Shown here in pieces: positions 6,150 to 8,050 of a stretch of DNA of 8,050 bases. The position numbers and the translations under genes were made by a program. Origin of the DNA: Acidobacteriota bacterium (GTDB taxonomy: Bacteria > Acidobacteriota > Polarisedimenticolia > JAPUIV01); the NCBI GenBank assembly GCA_027296665.1, contig JAPUIV010000046.1:1-8050 (forward strand), read 5' to 3'. Below the pieces are notes generated by a model. It saw only the letters and a program-made list of their open reading frames with translations. It made no database searches and was not told the DNA's origin. Numbering within the stretch: the stretch's first letter is position 1; the number at the start of each line of letters is the position of its first letter.

Positions 6150-6170
6150 TTCCCCGCGCCCGCGGGTGAA
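6150..6170. terminator. Hairpin between convergent genes
   Basis: CCCGC at 6153-6157 pairs with GCGGG at 6162-6166 around a 4-base loop. TTC at 6150-6152 can extend the stem with GAA at 6168-6170 past one bulged T. It sits between the stop of the pentapeptide gene and the stop of the FIST gene, so it could end transcription in both directions. Neither side has a clear run of T. Confidence 0.4.
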
Positions 6171-7373
<1,203 letters not shown>

Positions 7374-7413
7374 CGATCCCCCTTTTATCGCAGTCTCCTG
7401 AGATGAATGCCAG

Positions 7414-7419
7414 TATAAT
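7414..7419 (+). promoter_or_regulatory. Possible -10 element of the NUDIX gene
   Basis: Perfect TATAAT on the plus strand, overlapping the FIST -10 element on the other strand. It would start transcription near 7426, about 32 bases before the ATG at 7458. The -35 region is weak. If both are used, the two divergent genes compete for one melting site. Confidence 0.4.
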
Positions 7420-7442
7420 ACCATTCCGCCGGGGGTTGTCGA
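7415..7442 (-). promoter_or_regulatory. Sigma-70-type promoter of the FIST gene
   Basis: On the minus strand TCGACA (7437-7442, 5 of 6 to the -35 consensus) and TATTAT (7415-7420, -10) are separated by 16 bases. Transcription would start near 7408 and give a leader of about 35 bases that contains the ribosome site. It is the best complete promoter in the window. Confidence 0.6.
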
Positions 7443-7457
7443 TCCCGGCTCCGGCGA

Positions 7458-8050
7458 ATGAAAACAGGTTCACTATTGAAATTCTGCAGCCAGTGCGGAG
7501 CCGGCCTGGTCCGGAAGGTGCCGCCAGGCGACGATCGGGAGCGATTCGTCTGCCAGGGGTGCGAAACGATCCATTACCAGAACCCGAAGTGCGTGGTCGG
7601 TAGCATCCCGGAATGGGAGGATAAGATCCTCCTGTGCCGCCGGGCAATCGAACCCCGGCTGGGGTTCTGGACACTCCCTGCCGGTTTCCTGGAAAACGGG
7701 GAATCGGTTCTCGAAGCAGCGGTGCGCGAGACCCTCGAGGAGGCCGGCGCCAGGGTGGAAATAACTTCCCTGTATACCCTGTTCAATCTCCCCAAGATCG
7801 CCCAGGTCTACATTCTCCTGCGCGCCCGTTTGCTCGATCTCGATTTCCGCCCCGGCCCGGAAAGCCTCGAGTTAAAACTGTGCTCCGAACAGGAGATCCC
7901 CTGGGACGATCTCGCCTTCGCGGCGGTCCGCGAGACCCTGAAGCTCTTCTTCCGCGATCAAAAGACCGGCCATTTCCGCCAGCGGATGGGAGACATCATC
8001 CCCTCCCCCAGTGGAATGCCCGGGTATTTGTTCACGCTCCGCGAACCCGA
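7458..8050 (+). CDS. Zinc-ribbon NUDIX hydrolase, 3' end outside window
   Basis: About 197 codons are visible. An N-terminal zinc ribbon has C10, C13, C32 and C35, followed by HYQNPK (39-44). The NUDIX box runs from G76 to A98 (GFLENGE then seven residues, then RETLEEAGA) with all metal-binding glutamates (E91, E94, E95) intact. Later motifs LFNLP, LDFRPGPESLE and EIPWDDLAF match bacterial zinc-ribbon NUDIX proteins and plant NUDX23, a FAD pyrophosphatase. FAD or ADP-ribose cleavage is therefore the likely reaction, but substrates in this group vary. Family members usually end near the HFRQRMGDI region (about 185 aa). This one continues, so it has a longer tail. ATG 7458 lacks a ribosome site. 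TTG at 7476 (giving MKFC, the usual N terminus) has AGG about 7 bases upstream and is a real alternative. Confidence 0.9.
   Translation, partial: MKTGSLLKFCSQCGAGLVRKVPPGDDRERFVCQGCETIHYQNPKCVVGSIPEWEDKILLCRRAIEPRLGFWTLPAGFLENGESVLEAAVRETLEEAGARVEITSLYTLFNLPKIAQVYILLRARLLDLDFRPGPESLELKLCSEQEIPWDDLAFAAVRETLKLFFRDQKTGHFRQRMGDIIPSPSGMPGYLFTLREP

Noticed and set aside
7374..7424. 17-codon N-terminal extension of the FIST protein
   Set aside because: The upstream ATG lies before the -10 element, and the ATG at 7373 has the ribosome site.

Overview
The window is a GC-rich stretch of bacterial chromosome with short intergenic gaps and genes on both strands. One tRNA carries an encoded CCA tail. The gene set is a monofunctional proline dehydrogenase of a variant clade, a KDPG/KHG-type aldolase, a B12-binding-like radical SAM protein fused to DUF2344, a pentapeptide repeat protein, a FIST sensor protein and a zinc-ribbon NUDIX hydrolase. 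This would fit a free-living high-GC bacterium such as an Acidobacteriota member or a related candidate lineage. That placement is an impression from the protein sequences and was not tested. No phage, transposase, CRISPR array or toxin-antitoxin gene is visible.

Layout from left to right. Bases 1-432 hold no convincing gene and are visibly more AT-rich than the rest; one hairpin there may terminate the tRNA transcript. tRNA-Arg(CCG) lies on the minus strand at 433-508. A plus-strand pair follows: proline dehydrogenase (614-1567) and an Eda-like aldolase (1605-2240), 37 bp apart and probably co-transcribed. The large radical SAM/DUF2344 gene (2267-4918, minus) converges on that pair. It has no Shine-Dalgarno sequence. 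Instead an extended -10 element sits exactly where a leaderless start would need it, and a doubtful 78-codon upstream ORF overlaps its start by four bases.

The spacer 4919-5414 contains a diverged inverted duplication with a 25-bp perfect arm and two shorter matching blocks in the same order. Beyond it come a 242-aa pentapeptide repeat protein (5415-6143, plus), a short hairpin, a 400-aa FIST protein (6171-7373, minus), and a divergent NUDIX gene (7458 onward, plus) that runs off the end.

The genes do not form one obvious system. The best functional link is the proline dehydrogenase and aldolase pair, which could serve proline or hydroxyproline breakdown. The FIST gene (sensing) and the NUDIX gene (nucleotide-cofactor turnover) share a divergent intergenic region with overlapping -10 elements. 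I found nothing I would confidently call a new defence or mobile system. The items most worth checking are the inverted duplication, the leaderless-type start, the symmetrical -10 elements and the enzyme pair.
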